Source: Owenia fusiformis (Eukaryota > Annelida > Polychaeta > Sabellida > Oweniidae). Taken from it: DNA of 64,000 nt. Shown here in pieces: positions 1 to 12,059 of this stretch. Every line of letters begins with the position of its first letter. The stretch's first letter is position 1. The notes under the pieces were generated by a model, which worked only from the letters and a program-made list of their open reading frames with translations, was not told the DNA's origin and searched no databases. The stretch lies in contig CAIIXF020000002.1 of assembly GCA_903813345.2 (NCBI GenBank), forward strand, positions 1,154,001-1,218,000, read 5' to 3'. The position numbers and the translations under genes are program-made.

Positions 1-419
1 TGTATAGATAGTGCACCTTTAACACCATTTTTTATGAATGCTGGGGACTCAGTATTAAAAGGATAATTTCAAAATATATAGGTCTGGGAAAGGTTTAAGG
101 CACACTGCGTCGCTATAGAATGAATTGCGCTACTATTTTCACAATTGTATTGATATTTGGTGTCAAATACACATATCTTGGTATATTTGAAGTCCCAAAA
201 CGGCTTAGTTTCAGAAATATCCCAAATTTAAATTCAAAAATAACCGTTAGCTCCGCACCCTCCGCTCATTTGCTCCGCACCCAATATTTCCCACAGGCTC
301 TGTCTGCATAGGGTGATGTAGGTACAGTAAAATCTTGGACATCTGTCTTTCGGTCCATGGACTCATAAAAAGTGTTTGTGAAACATTGACATAATTTTTT
401 TTCTTTTCAATATAGTTTA

Positions 420-1282
420 TTTCAGTTTCTAAAATGAGTACAGATACAGTAGTAGTAGTAAATCAATTACGATCTTATCATATTCCATTTGTTTTTAAAA
501 AATACATTTTTACGTACATACATTTTGAATTTTAGAGTTTTAACAATTCCTTCAAAATTCCGTTTTATTCCATTATTTAATTCTTGAATGTATGCTTTAT
601 ATATCACAAATGTTACAATACTAATAAAATAGTTCAAAAATGCAGTCTGGTTATCATTTCCATTATAGCCTATTATCAACTTTCTATATTTCTATTTGTT
701 ATCTTTAAACCTGATACATTAAAGATATATTCCAAACATTTTGGAAGAGTGTACATGCGAAAAGCAAATGTTTTAATGTACATACTTCTCCGCACAAACT
801 GCAATTATATGTTTCACTTTTTCCATATAGATGTAAATCATTAAGACTGGGAAGGATGTTGTTTATAATTTTATAGCTGAAATTAGCTATCTTCTTTTCT
901 TTACATTTTATCTTTGTAAAGAAAAAGTTTTGCCAATTTATTTCATCGTAGGTTTCATTATTTAAGAAGCAAAATTCACGTTCCCATTTTTTTCATGAAC
1001 CATTTTTCAGATTGCTTATTTTTCAAAATTTCATAAAATAATTTTGATTTTTGATCTCTAATTTGGAATAAAACATTATTTGCTTTCAATCTGTATTTTG
1101 GGATGTTTGTGTATTTTGCTTTATTGACATCAATAAAACCTCTTGCAATATTCATACTCAGAAATCCAATTTTGTTTTTTCTGCAACTTTTGAAAAATGT
1201 GGTTGATATCATTAAATGTATCCTCTATTATTAAATCCTTTACATAGACAATACCACTTGCAATCCAATTTGTAAAATACGC
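420..1282 (-). pseudogene. LINE-A, C-terminal part of ORF2 (fragment)
   Basis: Reading the minus strand from about 1280 down to 420 gives the C-terminal half of a non-LTR retrotransposon ORF2, in several frames. Recognisable pieces are YFTNWIASGIVYVKDL near 1235-1280, then a stretch containing QIRDQKSKLFYEILKNK (about 1000-1060). Last comes a zinc-knuckle-like segment with CSLCGEVC, HLLFAC and a following LFQNVWN (about 730-820). This order (NW.xGI.YVKDL, then KxFY.xL, then C-x2-C...H...C) is typical of the region after the RT domain in L1/Tx1-type LINEs. The frame changes at several points, so it is a dead copy. It belongs with the RT piece at 2396-3559, from which it is separated by about 1.1 kb of unrelated sequence. 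Confidence 0.75.
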
Positions 1283-2395
1283 TCGCTCGTGCAGATATCA
1301 TATCCATTTGTGGATAAAATTCATATCACTCATAAATCATAGGATATCCTCTATATATCTCTATTTCGATAATATTGTAAATGATTTTGATGTATTATTG
1401 AAAATGAATAGTTTTGATTTGCAATACTTTCAGAAAATACCAATTTTTTATCAGCAAGTATTATGTGCTCATGCCAATTGTAAAGAAAAAAAATCTTGAA
1501 AATATGAAAACATGTGATATCCTGCAAGAGACAATATGGGGTAATAGTTTGCAGTTTACTGTAAACAAAAAACTGTATTTTACACGAGCGAGCTTAGCGA
1601 GAGAGTGCAGATATCAATATCCATGAGTGGATTAAAATCATATCACGAGTAAATAATTAAGTGTGCGCCAAAGTTTAAAACTGCGCAGGCGCACCGCTCT
1701 CGCTAAACTATATAAAGAAATTACCGGGTACACGATTCAGAGGTAAGCCAGGAAGGCGAACGATCTTCGTCTCGTGATGATTTCCCATATAATAGTAACC
1801 AGGGAAGTTTCACCATTGAAATTGAATATTACTGTTAGATATACTTTGTAGATGTTATTTATGAAGCTATTTAGTGTTTGCATCAATCAAATGGCTCATT
1901 TTGAACATATAAAAAGTATTTATGTTTTGTTTCCCAGGGAATTGTATTGTATGTAGTACACACATTAATAGTGTACATTATACAGTACTTGAATAGCCTG
2001 GTTTACATAATATTGAAGGGCATGCTGATTACATGCACACGAGTACATGAATGAAGGCCTAATATTGATATACGTAGCTTGCATACCTAAATAAAAAATA
2101 AACTCTTCTAATCCCCTAATGTAAACACGGCGGTATACGTAGCCCGATTTATCGGGGACTTTAAGTGATTTAAAACGAATTTTCCAAACCAGTTCCAAAT
2201 AATCCGGCGATATTGACATTTAGCCTCGTTTTGAGTCTGAAGTAGCAAAAATCCATCATTCATAGCATACGGCGCCTTATGTCATGGCTAAAACACAGTA
2301 TACTATGGTTAAGTGAAATTTTGTCAAAAATATCATATTTTACCACTGATTACAAAAATACCGTTTTTTTTTGACATGTTATCCTATGAATATCA
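1283..2395. other. Unidentified insertion inside LINE-A with a ~55-bp direct repeat
   Basis: This stretch interrupts LINE-A between its RT-distal part and its C-terminal part. It holds two diverged direct copies of a sequence starting GTGCAGATATC and containing a hairpin-like CATATCCA...TGGATA core, at about 1290-1350 and 1606-1660. Both are preceded by CGAGCGAGC-type sequence. A TATATAAAG followed by a short GC-richer segment lies at about 1708-1760 and could be an old promoter, but nothing downstream is recognisable. No gene is supported. The exact boundary with LINE-A on the 2400 side is uncertain. Confidence 0.4.
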
Positions 2396-3559
2396 TGCTA
2401 ACTATGGAATAAGGTATTTTATTCATCATTTGTTTTCTATCATATAACCTTGGAATCCAAGCAGCTTTTAGAGCATGCAATTGAGATTCGAAGTCTATCA
2501 TGTTAAGTCTAACTTTTTCTAATGAATTTATAATAATAGTTCGCCTTATTTATCTTTTCCATCCCAAAGGAATTTATAAATTATTGTATTAACTCTTTTT
2601 ACAATTTCATTATCATATTGAAGTATTGATGCTGCATAAATCAATTTCTCTTTTTCCAAGAATCTAATACTTTCTCTAATTTTGTTATTCTGTTCAGCCA
2701 ATTTAGCTCATAACATTTGTCTTTATCATGTCTAATAAAAATGTCAAGAGTTTTTACCGGCTCATTGCTAAATTTTATATTTGCGAAGTTATTTTCATTC
2801 ACTTTACTTCTCCCCAACCAAATTCCTTTAGTTTTGTCTATATTTAGTTCTAATCCAGAAACATAAGAGAATGATTGAATCGTTTGAATTGCTTGCAGTA
2901 TCGAATCTTTGTCTTTTAAAAATAAATTAGCATCATCCGCATATTGAGAGAGTTTATATTCATTATTGTTTATGTCAATGCCTTTTATGTTAATATTCTG
3001 TTTTATTCTTAATGCAAGGATTGATAGTGCAAGGACCTCTGTGCACATAATAAATGCCAAAGCAGATACTGGGCAACCTTGCCGACAGGATCTTTGCATG
3101 CTTTTATTTTCAGAAAACCATCCATTTTGTTTTATAGTTACCATTGGTTTAATATAGAGTATTTTTATCCACTTAATAAACTGTTCAGGAAAATTGAATT
3201 TTCTGAATGTTTCAAAGATGAAATTCCACTTGATACTATCAAAAGATTTTTTTAAATCAATTAATAAAATAGCGCCCTCTTTTTCAAAATTTTCTGCATA
3301 TTCATAAATATCAAGCGTAAGTCGACAACTATTACCAATAAAACGATTATTTATATAGGCAGTCTGCTGAGACCCAATTATTTTTGCAATTACTTTTTGC
3401 ATTCGCTTTGCCAAAATAAAAGCTAGAATCTTGTAGTCTGCATTAGAGAGTGAGATAGGTCTAACAGTTTTCAAAAGTTCCCTATCTCCTTTTTTTAAAA
3501 AGCAAACTAATTATAATTTTTCTAAAAGATGGTGGCAGTATGCCAGTTTCATAGGATTC
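2396..3559 (-). pseudogene. LINE-A reverse transcriptase domain
   Basis: This is a non-LTR retrotransposon reverse transcriptase on the minus strand. One open frame covers 2641-3559. It begins at the junction with the 11.9-kb element, with ESYETGILPPSFRK, then KKGDREL and RPISLSNADYK. The palm motifs are visible: LLIDLKKSFDS (motif A, catalytic Asp), CRQGCPVSALAFIMCTEV (motif B) and QYADDANLFL (YADD box). Beyond 2641 the frame continues as IYAASILQYDN...FLWDGKDK, then meets a stop or frameshift near 2545 and resumes as SLEKVRLNMIDFESQ. The motif A spacing and the RQG-CP-S motif fit an L1/Tx1-like clade, but clade assignment needs a tree. The copy is inactive because it is broken by two insertions and frameshifts. 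Confidence 0.85.
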
Positions 3560-3565
3560 ATTTAT
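3560..3565. repeat. Left target-site duplication ATTTAT
   Basis: ATTTAT directly precedes the left terminal repeat of the 11.9-kb element. An identical copy follows the right terminal repeat at 15507-15512. Both lie inside the LINE-A coding sequence. Confidence 0.85.
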
Positions 3566-4094
3566 CACACTACCCTACCACGTGACCACGTTTAAAAGGG
3601 AAACAGGGTACAGCTAAGTTGCAAATGGAGGACGTGGGTTTAATTCCATATTTCTGAACGTAAAATACATTTTATATTTATTTCTAGTATTCTACCAGAC
3701 ATAGAATTGATTAATCAAGCAGTTTGTAGAATATTGTTGGCAAAAAACCACTATAGGCAAAGATAGATAATAATGGGCGCAGTGAAGCAAAACTCAATGC
3801 AATACACGATACATTTCAGTAAATCTATCAACGTACAGGGAGCATGTAAGTTTTTCTTCGAAAATGTTACATTGATATGTAACAAAAAAAACAGTTAACT
3901 GTTATTTAAACTGCGTGTCATCGTGTTATATGTGGATACGTTTTCCAGTATGTTATTCAACTGTATTTTTATGAATTAATTGTTTTTCTAAAATCTTAAG
4001 ATGCAAAAAACGTCGTCCCAGAAATGTATCTTTACTTTGCCGTAAGGCATAACATGTTGTGAAACATTTTTCCTCTTGTCACAAAGAGGATAAT

Positions 4095-5110
4095 GTTTGT
4101 TTTATGGTGTAAATTCTGTGTCAAAAGTTTACAGACATAATTTCGCTATTTAGGTGCACGAAAATGTACGATTTCGTGTGCTCTTTATTCCAGACGCTCT
4201 AAAAGCGAACGCTCTCCATTCCTGACGCTAATGTTCTATTCCAGACGCTATTTACCTATTCCCGACGCTATCTATTCTGGACGCTCTGAAACCGAACGCT
4301 ATCTATTCAGGACGCTCCATTCTAGACGCCCACTATTAAACCGGACGCTATCGATTCCAGACGCTCTATTCCGGACGCTCCATTCTGGACGCTCACTATT
4401 AAACCGGACGCTATCGATTCCAGACGCTCTATTCCAGACGCTCCATTCTGGACGCTCTATTCTGGACGCTATTTAACCGGTCGCTTTCTGCAATCAGGAC
4501 GCTCTATTCTGGACGCTATTTAACCCGACGCTTGTATTCAGGAAGCTCCATTCCGGACGCTCGATGACATTAACCTTTAAAGCTCTCCATTCTTATTCTT
4601 ATTGATATACCATGAACGAATTGCATTAACACCGACCTCAACATATCACAAGGGCAATACAATATTAATCACGCGCTTCTATCATATCGTAGTAAAGTTT
4701 CGAACATTTTCAAAACATGGCGTATATAAGCAGTTTTGATATTAAGTTTACAAATTTAATTTATAGATCATGACGTACAGGTATTGCATTAACACCGTCC
4801 TCAACATCTCACATCAAGAGCAATAACGTATTTAACAAGCTCATCTAACATATCATATCGTTTGCTGCGGTAGACCTTCTGATTTGTTCTGTTTAGTAAC
4901 ATCACATAATTGGATTAGCTCAATATATGTAAACTAGGGGTGCTAGCATATATTTGAAAATGGCTATGGTAATCATCTCAGGAAATATATGCCATTTTCC
5001 TGGGGCTAGTTTACCCACAAACGATTTATTTTGAGCAATTTAGATGCATACTCAACTATTCGACAGATATGCTACTTTCAAATTAAGAACATATATAACC
5101 ATACTTTTGC
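4095..5110. repeat. Outer inverted-repeat arm, left copy
   Basis: This pairs in reverse complement with 13475-14552. Shared landmarks are the TTCGTGCACCTAAAT-type block next to the minisatellite, the minisatellite itself, and the AAACTAGGGGTGCTAGCATA region near 4930. The last landmark is diverged in the right copy (CCACCCCTAGCTTACATAT). Similarity is high but with indels in the minisatellite. Confidence 0.8.
4189..4566 (+). repeat. GACGCT minisatellite, left array
   Basis: This is a tandem array of 11-13-bp units built on GACGCTCTATTCCG and variants such as GACGCTATTTAACCG and GACGCTCCATTCTG, roughly 25-30 copies. Higher-order duplication is visible, for example the block from 4336 recurs from 4397. 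The open frame through it encodes a repetitive RTLHSGRSLL-type string with no known domain, so it is not called as a gene. Confidence 0.85.
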
Positions 5111-6129
5111 TAGCTAGAGTTTCGCATCTCAATGGCCGTATAAAATGATTGAGACCGTGAAATAAGTACTAGAAAGTTATATGTTATCTCAACCTTACTC
5201 ACAATCCCTCGTGTTACAGGTTCATCGCAAGACTAAAACCCAACTAACCCAATTGAAATTACATTGAATCTACACGTCGATGGGATTATAAAACAAGTCG
5301 AACTCAGGAGGAGTGAGTAGCCCGCATAATTCTTTCATATTCTATCGTATTCAGGGATTCCCCATTACATCATCTCTTGCATCATCTCCAATCAAATTGC
5401 AGGATTCGATCACGTGAACAATCATGAGCACGTGCTCTCTCAGTGCTGCGCATGCGCAAATTTAAATTTGAAATCGTGGGAATGGCGTTTACATCAGTTC
5501 AACATCATCATTTCAAACCTTCGGTAATACTATTGAAGTTACTCGATCCATACTTGTAGAGAATAGTCATAAAACTACATTAAACATTTAGAGATCCATT
5601 TCAATGTCAAATTGAGGCCTGTTTATAAAATTTGTTTTCGAACGTGCTAATATGATAGGTCATCTTTGGGAAATCTCCCCCCCCCTGAGTCGAACTTAAA
5701 GAGTTTACATAATTTGTTGCGCGCGCATCGCACTTTACGTTCAGGTCAGGGGGGGAGATCTCCCGAAGTTCAGCCTTCGTATTCGATTCGGCTTACATGA
5801 CCATATACTAGGAATCAAACTGACCGTTGTCCGCTATTTTGAATATCAAGTGATAGATCCATATAAGGCTTGTATGGCCATATAGGATGGCTAAGGGGAA
5901 TCCCATTCTGATACTCATAGCATCTTTCTGTTTCACTTGAAATATCTCAGGGCTGAGAAGAAATGAGATGCCATCATGGGAGCTACTCACTTCTTCTGCG
6001 TTCAGGTTTAGCTTTTCGTCGACCAAAATGTGAATCTTATCCTCTCAACTGATGAAAATTAGGACTGCCGAGTCGTATCCATTGATCATGGGCATATTGT
6101 AGAATGAAAGCACTTTTTACCAATCTTAG
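5111..6129. other. Left-arm-specific spacer with a small C/G-tract hairpin
   Basis: This part of the 11.9-kb element has no obvious inverted partner. At about 5667-5780 there is a small hairpin with GGGAAATCTCCCCCCCCTGA on one side and TCAGGGGGGGAGATCTCCC on the other, probably a mini-MITE. No gene was recognised. Confidence 0.45.
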
Positions 6130-6540
6130 TTATTATAACCCGGCCCATTTGTGAATTATAGCCTAGTTTTTGGGAGTGGTGACTTAGACAATGTCCTGAG
6201 ACATCACCTGTAGTAAATACGCATATATGTCATGCTATCTGTATTAATGGTGAGAGGTCTCGTTCGGGGGGGGGGGGGGGGGGGGCTGGGAGACAAAGTC
6301 TGGTAGCTAAGCTTCTCCTAACCACCGTCAGTACTCATGTCACAGGTAGTGTATATTTGGTAGATCCTAGGGTAATGACATTGGTGTGTTATTCCCTGTC
6401 TTCATTGTAGAGAGAGGCCGGACATCCTGATCCATAGCGGATCTTCTCCCTTATATGTTGGTCATTATAAGGGCCCAAGATGTTTCGAATTCATGGGGGT
6501 ATCCCATGAGTGTTCTTCCTCAGCGGCCGAAAGAATGTTA
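6130..6540 (+). repeat. Inverted-repeat module repeated three times in the element
   Basis: Blocks here, such as GGGAGTGGTGACTTAGAC, the GTCACAGGTAGTGTATATTT stretch and GGCCGGACATCCTGATCC, recur in reverse complement at 10080-10350. Part of the module recurs again at 11560-11900. The distal block GGGCCCAAGATGTTTCGAA (about 6472-6491) recurs reversed near 9596-9612. A pure G tract of about 20 bases sits at 6266-6285. Confidence 0.7.
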
Positions 6541-6638
6541 TTTGTGATTTGATTGTGAATAATGGATGCTGTTTTAGATCTATCATTCAGTTGTAATTTC
6601 CCTATTTCCCTATTCGTTTTTGGCGGGGGGGGTGTTTA

Positions 6639-7490
6639 GGCGTATTGGGTTATTGCATAAGGGCGTGGTCAGTTTATTGTTAAAGTTTGGTTTGGTTTTT
6701 GGTTAAGCCATATGGTCATGTGTGTTATGTGTTGATATTGTGTGTATTTAAAGGGTTGTTGGCTTGTTCGTGTACCGTAGTATTTTGTGGCATTTTGCGG
6801 TATTTTCAATTTGTTGAGTTGGTGTGCGTTTGGCGGTGTCTATGGTAGGTCTAAGGTGGGTAAATTGCTTTTTGGTGGTTCAGGTGATTTGTTTAATGTT
6901 TCAGCTTTCCGTTGGTATATATATTATGTTGGTAGTATATCTTGTTGTTGAGATATTAACTTCAATGTACCGTTTAGTGGTCCGTATTTAAAATATTTCG
7001 ATTTTCTTGTATTTGGTTTTTATCGAATGGGTGTAATGCGTATTGGTTAATTGTATTGGGGTATGGTCAGTTCAATGTTGAGATTTAATTTGGTTGTTTT
7101 GTTCATTGTTTTAGCTTCATGGTCAGGTATATTTTATGTTCATATTGTGTGTATGAGAAGAGTTGTTTACTTGTTCGTGTTTTTGGTGTTTTCCGCATTT
7201 TGCGGTATTTTCGATTTGTTTAGCTGGTGTGAGTTTGGTGGTGTCTAGGGTGGGTCTATGGTGGGTGAATTGTTTTTTTGTTGGTTCAAGTGGCTTGTTT
7301 AATACTTTAGCTTTCTGTTGGTGTGTGTATTATGTTGGTGGCATATCTTGTTGTTGAGATATTAACTTGAATGTAGGGTTTAATGGTCCGAATTTCAAAT
7401 ATTTTGATTTTCCCATATTTGTGTTTTATCGGGAGGGTGTATGCGTATTGGTTAATTGTGTCTGGGTGTGGTTGGTTTATTGTTTAAGTT
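6639..7490 (+). repeat. ~400-bp tandem repeat, G/T-rich orientation
   Basis: Slightly more than two units start with GCGTATTGG at about 6639, 7039 and 7443, a period of about 400 bp. Each ends with a GTTGTTGAGATATTAACTT block near 6946 and 7352. The plus strand is strongly G/T-rich. The reverse-complement array is at 12060-13420. Short open frames across units give look-alike hydrophobic peptides, which follow from the composition and are not called. Confidence 0.75.
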
Positions 7491-7499
7491 TTAAGCCTA

Positions 7500-8708
7500 A
7501 CTAATAAGATGTAACAAACTTCATCTGAACTGACTCACCACAACAGAAACTATAAAATATACAAAACAGGCAAGAAACACAAATTTCCGAGCAAACCATT
7601 CACTTTACAGGCATTCCCAAAAACCGGAAGCTTGTTCTCTAACGTCCGCGCAATATAATATAAAGAGGAGCGCCGAACTAAACTGCCACATTCTGAGATT
7701 TTGAGATTCAATGAACAACGAGAAACTATCTCTTCAGAACCAAAGAACAACGCAACGCTAACGCCCATCATACCATGTGTACTTCTTACACGAGATCTCA
7801 CTGTGTATGAATAGGTACAGTACAGTGTACCAAACCTATTGCATATACTAATAATGTACACAAATACATTTATATTATTGACTCTACCAAGAATTAACGA
7901 ATATACCTACACCATAATACCCCTACTTGTATCTAAACTCCACGATACACCAAAATACAATTCGGCATAACCTGCTACTTATTAATACATAACCTATCAC
8001 AACCAACCATTACAACTAAGCACAACCCATAAGATCACCAACAACGCAACACGACCAGTGTCAGAAGAATGAGAACGCAACTTAACTCACAATTACCAAG
8101 AACACAACCCACTGTCAAATTAGCACAACACAATTTGGCAAAACCACACAACAAAACTAAACTATCAAAACACAATCAGGAACAACCAAACTAAAAATCC
8201 CAACACACACAACCAGCTTTCTTGAACTAGAGATTGCAACAATCACACAACACAGCCGAACACAACCTAATACCTCACCCGACTAGGCACAACCGACCAC
8301 CTATCATAACATAATCGGGCACAACTCGCCACCACCCATCATTCAACGATCAGGCACAACCAACCACACAACACAATCCAACTACAATCCAACAACACAA
8401 TACGGCACAACCCAAATACCTTATTTTAAAATCCGAAAACACAACCAATTGTCAAATATACGCAACACAATTTGGTACAACCAAATAATAAAACAACAAA
8501 ACCAAAACACAACCCATTGTTGATGTAGCACAACACAATTTTACACAAAACAATCAAAACACAACCAAGCACAACCAAACTGGAATACCAAAACACCCAA
8601 CCAACACTCTCTGAAAACAACACCAATCACGCAACACAATCGGACACAACCCGATACTTCATCCTACTGGGCACAACCCGCTACCCGACCAGCACAACAC
8701 AATAAAGA
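7500..8708. repeat. A/C-rich degenerate minisatellite, first part
   Basis: From about 7860 the plus strand is dominated by CACAACC-type words at irregular 20-50-bp spacing, for example CGGGCACAACTCGCC and CAGGCACAACCAACC. Guanine and thymine are strongly depleted. 7500-7860 is a transition region without recognised content. No gene is supported on either strand. Confidence 0.6.
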
Positions 8709-9124
8709 CTAGATGCGAGTAGGAAAAATCTTGATTTTTGTCAACGAAAATTCAAAACTCAGTCAATCTGATGTCATATTTGGAATCTACATAAAAAATA
8801 CATCTAGAATTGGGTTTTGAAAAAAGTATATCAACTATAAAATGTAAATTTCTTGTGACTTCTAGGTCGGGAAGATTATCCATAGACCCCATGTTGTAAA
8901 ATCACAAAAAGTGAAATATATTTTCTTGTGTTGGGCAGATAATATTTTCCTTTACTGGAAATATTTTAATTTGTATAAATATAACATACACAAGGGTAAT
9001 ATAGTTTTGTAAACCACTAAAATTGATGTAAATTCAAATTTAAGGGAACTTTGTAATACCCTGCCATGTTATTTCCCCCGAATCAGCCACCTGGTGGCGA
9101 AACTGGTAACTAGCTACTCGCTTC
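8709..9124. mobile_element. Putative MITE interrupting the A/C-rich array
   Basis: A block of ordinary AT-rich composition sits abruptly inside the A/C-rich array. Its ends are weakly inverted: AGATGCGAGTAG on the left and CTACTCGCTTCT on the right. No clear target duplication was found. Confidence 0.4.
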
Positions 9125-9640
9125 TGAGTAATTACAACATAACACAACCATTTTGAAATTGACATAACTTAATGAGACACAACTCGATACCAAACTTACA
9201 CAACACATCCAGGCTCAACCAGACAAACAACCACCAAAACACAATCGACTATCAAACTAACACAATCGAGCAACCAAACAACAAACCAACACAACACAAC
9301 ATAGCCAACGAGACAAAACTCAAATTAACCCATTGTTGAATCATCACAACACAACCTGACACCAACCAAGTTAACGGAGTCAGTCACAACCCAATACTGA
9401 ATCAATTAAAATACAATCAGGCACAATCTGCAAACACAACCCAAACCATGATACCAATTTACTACCCAACTAACTGTCTCCAACTGGAGACAATCCCAAA
9501 ACAAAACCAAATCGGGGACAACCCATCCCCTCTCCCCCTCCCCCTCATTAGGCTGCTGATGAAGAACATATCATGGACCACCAACCATGAGTTCGAAACA
9601 TCTTGGGCCCTTACTGTTACTCACAAGTAAGGGAGATGTC
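9125..9640. repeat. A/C-rich minisatellite, second part, and inverted module
   Basis: The CACAAC-rich array resumes and ends near 9540. The segment 9545-9640 is the reverse complement of about 6472-6540, with landmark TTCGAAACATCTTGGGCCC. Confidence 0.6.
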
Positions 9641-10076
9641 CAGTATGTATGTATATAAAAAAATTAATACATAAATCGAGACTGACTAAAACTAAAATCA
9701 CCTTTATCCAAACAAAGGAAATCATAAAATATAAAATCAAAGATGAACAGAACATTGGATTGCAAATTCAAATGGTATGCAAGAAACCTTCAATACTTGG
9801 AGATCGTTTATTGAACATATTAAGCCAATAACTACGGTATGTATTATATTTAAGGTATGGAGTTATATATTATAAAACTGTGGTAATCTATATGTTTTTG
9901 AAGACCATTGTACATTATGCTGTAAACATTTGTAAACCATATTGTTAGGAAATCCTCATACATGGTGATGAGCTGTTAAAACAGTACCTATTTGTAAAAT
10001 GTAAAAGAATTATGTGAACATGTGTGTATATCATGTGTGATGTATGTGTAAGATCCAATAAAAAAAGAAAAAAAAG
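9641..10076 (+). mobile_element. Retroposon-like insertion ending in an A-rich tail
   Basis: This segment interrupts the inverted module (9545-9640 and 10080-10350 are continuous at 6130-6540). It ends CAATAAAAAAAGAAAAAAAA, an AATAAA signal with an A-rich tail, as expected of a 5'-truncated LINE or SINE. GATGTCC lies on its left flank (about 9632-9639) and TATGTCC on its right (about 10082-10088). These may be remnants of a short target duplication. Its coding content is not recognisable. Confidence 0.45.
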
Positions 10077-10440
10077 ATCGGTATGTCCGGCCTTTCTCTA
10101 CAAAAAATGGCAATAGGAGTGACACTACCAATGTCACCATCCTAGGCTCAACTTAATATACTCTACCTGTCACATAATCATTGACGGTGGTTCGGGGAAG
10201 CTTAGACACTAGACTACAGGTATGTCTCCCAGGTCCCCTAAATGAGACCGCTCACCATTTGACACAGATTGCATGACTTAATGCGTGTTCACAACGGGTG
10301 ATGTCTCAAGACAGGGTCTAAGTCATCACTCCCAAAACTAAACCGGAAATTGTGTCCACGGACAGACGGACAGACAGACGGACGAACGGACAAGCGAATG
10401 ATTGCAATAGCTCACCATGTGAGCTAACAATATAGCGGCT
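10077..10440 (-). repeat. Inverted module copy and GACGGACA microsatellite
   Basis: 10080-10350 is the reverse complement of 6130-6420. It is followed at about 10358-10395 by an imperfect GACGGACAGACA microsatellite. Then come ATTGCAATAGCTCACC and GTGAGCTAA, a motif I associate with bivalve genomes. This is the main taxonomic hint in the window. Confidence 0.6.
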
Positions 10441-11559
10441 CCAGGTGAGTCAACTGGACCAGTCCATTTTTAAGAAATAAGGGAAGTTTTGTAAATTCCA
10501 GTTTGTTGAAATTGTCTTGGAGATAAAGTAGTCCGTTATAATGATTCTGAAAACATTATTGAGAGAGTGGTTGTTCAAAGAATACATGTACAACGGCCAA
10601 CATACATGTAAGTCCTTCTTAGAACTGCTTTGTTTCATTTGGAGAATATTTCATATGCCAAGCTGTATACTAATACGTTATGGGGGTATTTACTGGGAAT
10701 TTGGATGTTAAGTTTTCCTCTCGTACACAAATGGAAGATCTCGAAACTTCACCCATAAATGTGAAATTGATTTGCCAAAATAAAAAAACTTTTATAGATG
10801 TGTGGTGAGCTATAATAAATTAACACACGATGCTGTTTCATAAAAGAGGAAAACAAGCAAATGAGACAAAGTTGCAGATATTTAGCTATTTGGAGAGACA
10901 ATTTCATAATCCCCAATAATTTGCCAAAAGAAAACATTTCTTATTTCCCTGAGTGAAATTCTGATATGATCCCGTCTTATGTTTTAATTATTTACTTTTA
11001 ATGAAATAGTTTGTATCTAGTTTATTATATTTAGGTAAAACGTACATGGACTGATTCATTTACCAAGTTTTTAGCAATCAGATACACTGTTTATTCCCGG
11101 GGTTTATTCTTAATAAGTTATCAAAACACGCCATTTGTTTATTTCCTGTAAGGATAAACCTCTCGTGCATTGAACTCGATTTGTTTATCTTAGTCATTGA
11201 GATTTCCGTTCCAGACCAGACGCTTTCATGAATTGAATAACTTTGAAATTAGATTTATCATGGGCTTTCAAAAGCTTTTGAAAGCCCATGGATTTATCTA
11301 TAATTTTGTGGGGGTAGGTACCCTATTAAAAGTAAAGCCTACGTAGGGGGTTGATGAGGTATGTGCCATATTAAAAAGGAGCCTTAACATGAAGTTGATG
11401 AGTGAGTAGGTACCCTGTTAATACAAATGCATTTTTCATATCAACAAAAAGTCAACTCCAGGGGGGGGGGGGGGTTGCCCCTCTGATCTGATTTGTCAGG
11501 CCTATGTATTCCATTCAGACAGTTCCATCTCATATTCTCATGTTCGAAATCCCGGGTTC
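10441..11559. other. Unannotated spacer within the 11.9-kb element
   Basis: No gene was recognised. A short perfect palindromic word GGGCTTTCAAAAGCTTTTGAAAGCCC occurs at 11261-11288 region (arms GGGCTTTCAAAAG / CTTTTGAAAGCCC). A G tract of about 14 lies near 11461. Confidence 0.5.
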
Positions 11560-11900
11560 AGATTGTCTCTCCTACGTAAATGATCATTAAGATAGAAAAT
11601 ACCACACCAACGTCATTACACTATAGCTAGGATCTACCAAATATAGACTACCCGTCACATGATTACTAACGGTGGTTAGGGGAAGTTTGGCAACCTTACC
11701 CCCAAAACAAAAACAATATTATCTCTAGGGTATACGAACAATACTAGTATCTTACGCCTTATTTACTGACATATACTACTCTTGTCACATATTAGACATG
11801 CGATAGTTTAGGGAAACTAAGGCGACTAGATTATGTCTTCCAGGTCCCCATTCAGAGACCCCTCACCACTTGTTCACAGACTGCATGAACAATGCGTGTA
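11560..11900 (-). repeat. Third copy of the inverted module
   Basis: The landmarks AGGATCTACCAAATATAGAC and AACGGTGGTTAGGGGAAG, and the TCCAGGTCCCC / GAGACC block, match the reverse complement of 6240-6380. They also match 10120-10260 directly, with insertions. Confidence 0.65.
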
Positions 11901-12059
11901 CACTTCGAACTCACCGAAAGCAACCTTACTACCAATCTTAAAAAAATATCGCCCCTTGTAACCAAACGAATTAACAAAGAGCGACATCTTTCTATAAAAC
12001 CGACAACAATTCCGCAACACACGGAAAACAAGAATATCCATAAACGGGAAGACGGCACC

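Noticed and set aside
4231-4476. Repetitive RTLHSGRS-type protein
   Set aside because: It is a translation of the 11-13-bp GACGCT minisatellite.
4189-4566. CRISPR-like array
   Set aside because: The repeat is 11-13 bp and directly tandem without unique spacers, and the context is eukaryotic.
11520-11570. tRNA-like TTCGAAATCCCGGGTTCAGA
   Set aside because: It resembles a B-box, but no A-box, acceptor stem or cloverleaf could be found around it.
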